A stretch of 8,314 nt of DNA from Actinomycetota bacterium (GTDB taxonomy: Bacteria; Actinomycetota; Acidimicrobiia; Spongiisociales; UBA11373). Below the pieces are notes generated by a model, which saw only the letters and a program-made list of their open reading frames with translations, was not told where the DNA came from and made no database searches. Below, in pieces: positions 7,448-8,314 of the stretch. The stretch lies in assembly GCA_003486285.1 (NCBI GenBank), contig DNGH01000085.1, forward strand, positions 1 through 8,314, written 5' to 3'. Within the stretch, counting starts at the first letter, position 1. Every line of letters starts with the position of its first letter. Made by a program: the position numbers and the translations under genes.

Positions 7448-7903
7448 ATGCGCGCCGTTCTCCAGAGAGTCTCTTCCGCTCAGGTCGAGGTCGGCGGCGC
7501 CGTCGTCGGTTCCATCCAACGCGGCCTGCTGGCGCTGGTGGGGGTGGCTGCCGGGGACGATGGCGCCGCCGCGGATCGGCTCGCCGAGGCCATCGTCCAC
7601 CTCCGCATCTTCCCGGATGATGCCGGGAAGATGAATCTCTCCGTGGCCGACATCGGAGGCTCGGTGCTGGTGGTGAGCCAGTTCACCCTTCTCGCCGACA
7701 CCTCGCGCGGACGCCGGCCGTCGTTCAGTGCCGCGGCACCGCCCGCGACGGCCGAGGAGTTGGTGGGGAGAGTGGCCGTTGCGATCGGCGCGGCGGGGGT
7801 CGGCGTGGCCACCGGACGGTTCGGGGCCCACATGGTGGTCTCGCTGGTCAACGACGGGCCGGTGACGATCGTGCTCGAGGAGGGCAGGTCACCGCCCGGC
7901 TGA
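7448..7903 (+). CDS. dtd: D-aminoacyl-tRNA deacylase (DTD)
   Basis: This enzyme hydrolyses D-amino acids (and achiral glycine mischarged on tRNA) from tRNA, a proofreading step in translation. Its 151 residues are near the usual length of about 145-150. The N-terminus MRAVLQRVSSAQVEV is family-standard and fixes the start. RIFPDDAGKMNLSV is the conserved central segment. SQFTLLADTSRGRRPSF contains the SQFT motif, with the catalytic-site threonine at residue 80. VSLVNDGPVTI carries the Gly-cisPro pair (137-138) that enforces chirality by excluding L-amino acids. All expected motifs are intact, so the protein should be active. It follows the antiporter by 21 bp with its own apparent promoter. 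Its TGA stop lies 15 bp inside the end of the convergent plsY-like gene. A perfect 11-bp inverted repeat lies in its middle. Confidence 0.96.
   Translation: MRAVLQRVSSAQVEVGGAVVGSIQRGLLALVGVAAGDDGAAADRLAEAIVHLRIFPDDAGKMNLSVADIGGSVLVVSQFTLLADTSRGRRPSFSAAAPPATAEELVGRVAVAIGAAGVGVATGRFGAHMVVSLVNDGPVTIVLEEGRSPPG
7606..7633 (+). repeat. Perfect 11-bp inverted repeat inside dtd
   Basis: The arms CATCTTCCCGG (7606-7616) and CCGGGAAGATG (7623-7633) are exact reverse complements around a 6-nt ATGATG loop. This would make a strong RNA hairpin in the dtd message. It spans codons for the conserved IFPDDAGKM segment, so protein constraint may explain part of it. It is not followed by a T tract. Confidence 0.6.
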
Positions 7904-8314
7904 GCGCGTGGCGACGGGTCGCCGTCGCAGGTCGGCGAAGAACTTGGGTGCGGCGAGCAGCACCACACCGATGGCATACCAGACCAGCAGGTCGTCCGGC
8001 GCGATGCCCCACGCCATCGCCCAATCGCGCCGGGCCCAGACCACCGCGGCCCCACCGAGGGTGATGAGGCCGACCAGAGACCCGAGTGCCGACCCCAGGG
8101 CCCGCGTCACCAGGCCGAGCACCGGGAGCACCACCAGCAGCCCCGGCGGCCAGATCACGGCGAGAGTGCCGCCGGTGACTCCGAGTCCCTTGCCGCCGCG
8201 GAATCCGAACCAGGGGTTGTGGATCTGGCCGGCGATCGCCGCCACCGCCGCCGGCGGCGACCTCGCGCGCGGCGGCGCGACCGTCATCCTCGCGATGCGC
8301 GACGGCAGCAACCA
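7889..8314 (-). CDS. plsY: PlsY-like glycerol-3-phosphate acyltransferase, C-terminal part (N-terminus outside window)
   Basis: PlsY is a membrane enzyme that acylates glycerol-3-phosphate from acyl-phosphate, the first step of phospholipid synthesis in most bacteria. The frame is open through the right edge, so the gene starts beyond it, and about 142 codons are seen. The key evidence is GQIHNPWFGFRGGKGLGVTGG, the counterpart of the family's glycine-rich GH-x-F-P-x-F-x-x-F-K-GGKGVAT loop. Three hydrophobic segments follow. The usual ending, an R-H-x-x-N-I-x-R-L-x-x-G-x-E motif, is absent: the tail reads APKFFADLRRRP and stops soon after. It may therefore be a divergent paralogue with altered activity. 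The symbol is given for the family only. It converges on dtd with a 15-bp overlap (TGA at 7891-7889). Confidence 0.75.
   Translation of the reverse strand, partial: WLLPSRIARMTVAPPRARSPPAAVAAIAGQIHNPWFGFRGGKGLGVTGGTLAVIWPPGLLVVLPVLGLVTRALGSALGSLVGLITLGGAAVVWARRDWAMAWGIAPDDLLVWYAIGVVLLAAPKFFADLRRRPVATRSAGR
7911..7928. terminator. Possible terminator-like hairpin between dtd and the plsY-like gene
   Basis: GCGACGG (7911-7917), a GTCG loop (7918-7921) and CCGTCGC (7922-7928) form a perfect 7-bp GC-rich stem starting 8 nt after the dtd stop. There is no T run on either side. High-GC actinobacteria often use such U-less hairpins, but this one lies within the plsY-like coding sequence and may be incidental. 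Confidence 0.35.

Noticed and set aside
8244..8280. GCC/GGC-rich near-palindromic run in the plsY-like gene
   Set aside because: It is a low-complexity Ala/Pro/Arg coding stretch and is explained by codon bias.

Overview
This is a gene-dense window of very high G+C DNA (roughly 70% by eye) with strong G/C third-position bias, GTG, TTG or CTG alternative starts, and several genes that appear to be transcribed without a 5' leader. The gene families resemble actinobacterial ones, especially the alpha-methylacyl-CoA racemase, the NatA/NatB-type ABC pair and the antiporter fused to universal-stress domains. I infer an actinomycete-type bacterium (Actinomycetota, perhaps an Acidimicrobiia-like lineage), but the lineage cannot be fixed from this sequence. 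I see no mobile element, CRISPR array, tRNA or rRNA, and no gap over 300 bases without a gene.

Layout. (1) Bases 1-902, plus strand: the C-terminal ATPase end of an SbcC/Rad50-type DNA repair protein, followed without a gap by an alpha-methylacyl-CoA racemase (to 2014). (2) Bases 2011-4076, minus strand: a two-gene ABC exporter operon, ATPase then permease, joined by an ATGA overlap. It converges on the racemase so tightly that both genes stop in one CTAG palindrome. (3) Bases 4136-5212, plus: a YchF/Obg-type P-loop NTPase, divergent from the ABC operon across a 59-bp gap. (4) Bases 5253-7426, plus: a possible 8-codon leader ORF overlapping the start of a 716-residue cation:proton antiporter that carries two universal stress protein domains. 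(5) Bases 7448-7903, plus: D-aminoacyl-tRNA deacylase. (6) Bases 7889-8314, minus: the C-terminal part of a PlsY-like membrane acyltransferase, running off the right edge and overlapping the deacylase tail by 15 bp.

How it works together. The genes are mostly independent housekeeping or stress functions: DNA end processing, branched acyl-CoA epimerisation, export, ribosome-linked NTPase, ion homeostasis, translation quality control and phospholipid synthesis. The unifying signal is regulatory. Three plus-strand start sites (4136, 5253, 7448) are each preceded at 6-8 nt by nearly the same element, CGGT-A-NNNT-YCG-YCC, with no Shine-Dalgarno. This looks like a leaderless promoter module. At the antiporter it apparently drives a tiny leaderless ORF whose stop overlaps the antiporter start. 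Other points worth a look are a YchF protein that has lost its G3 glycine and the usual loop histidine, an antiporter with Lys-Asp in place of Asp-Asp or Asn-Asp, a PlsY homologue lacking the usual C-terminal motif, and a perfect 11-bp hairpin inside dtd.
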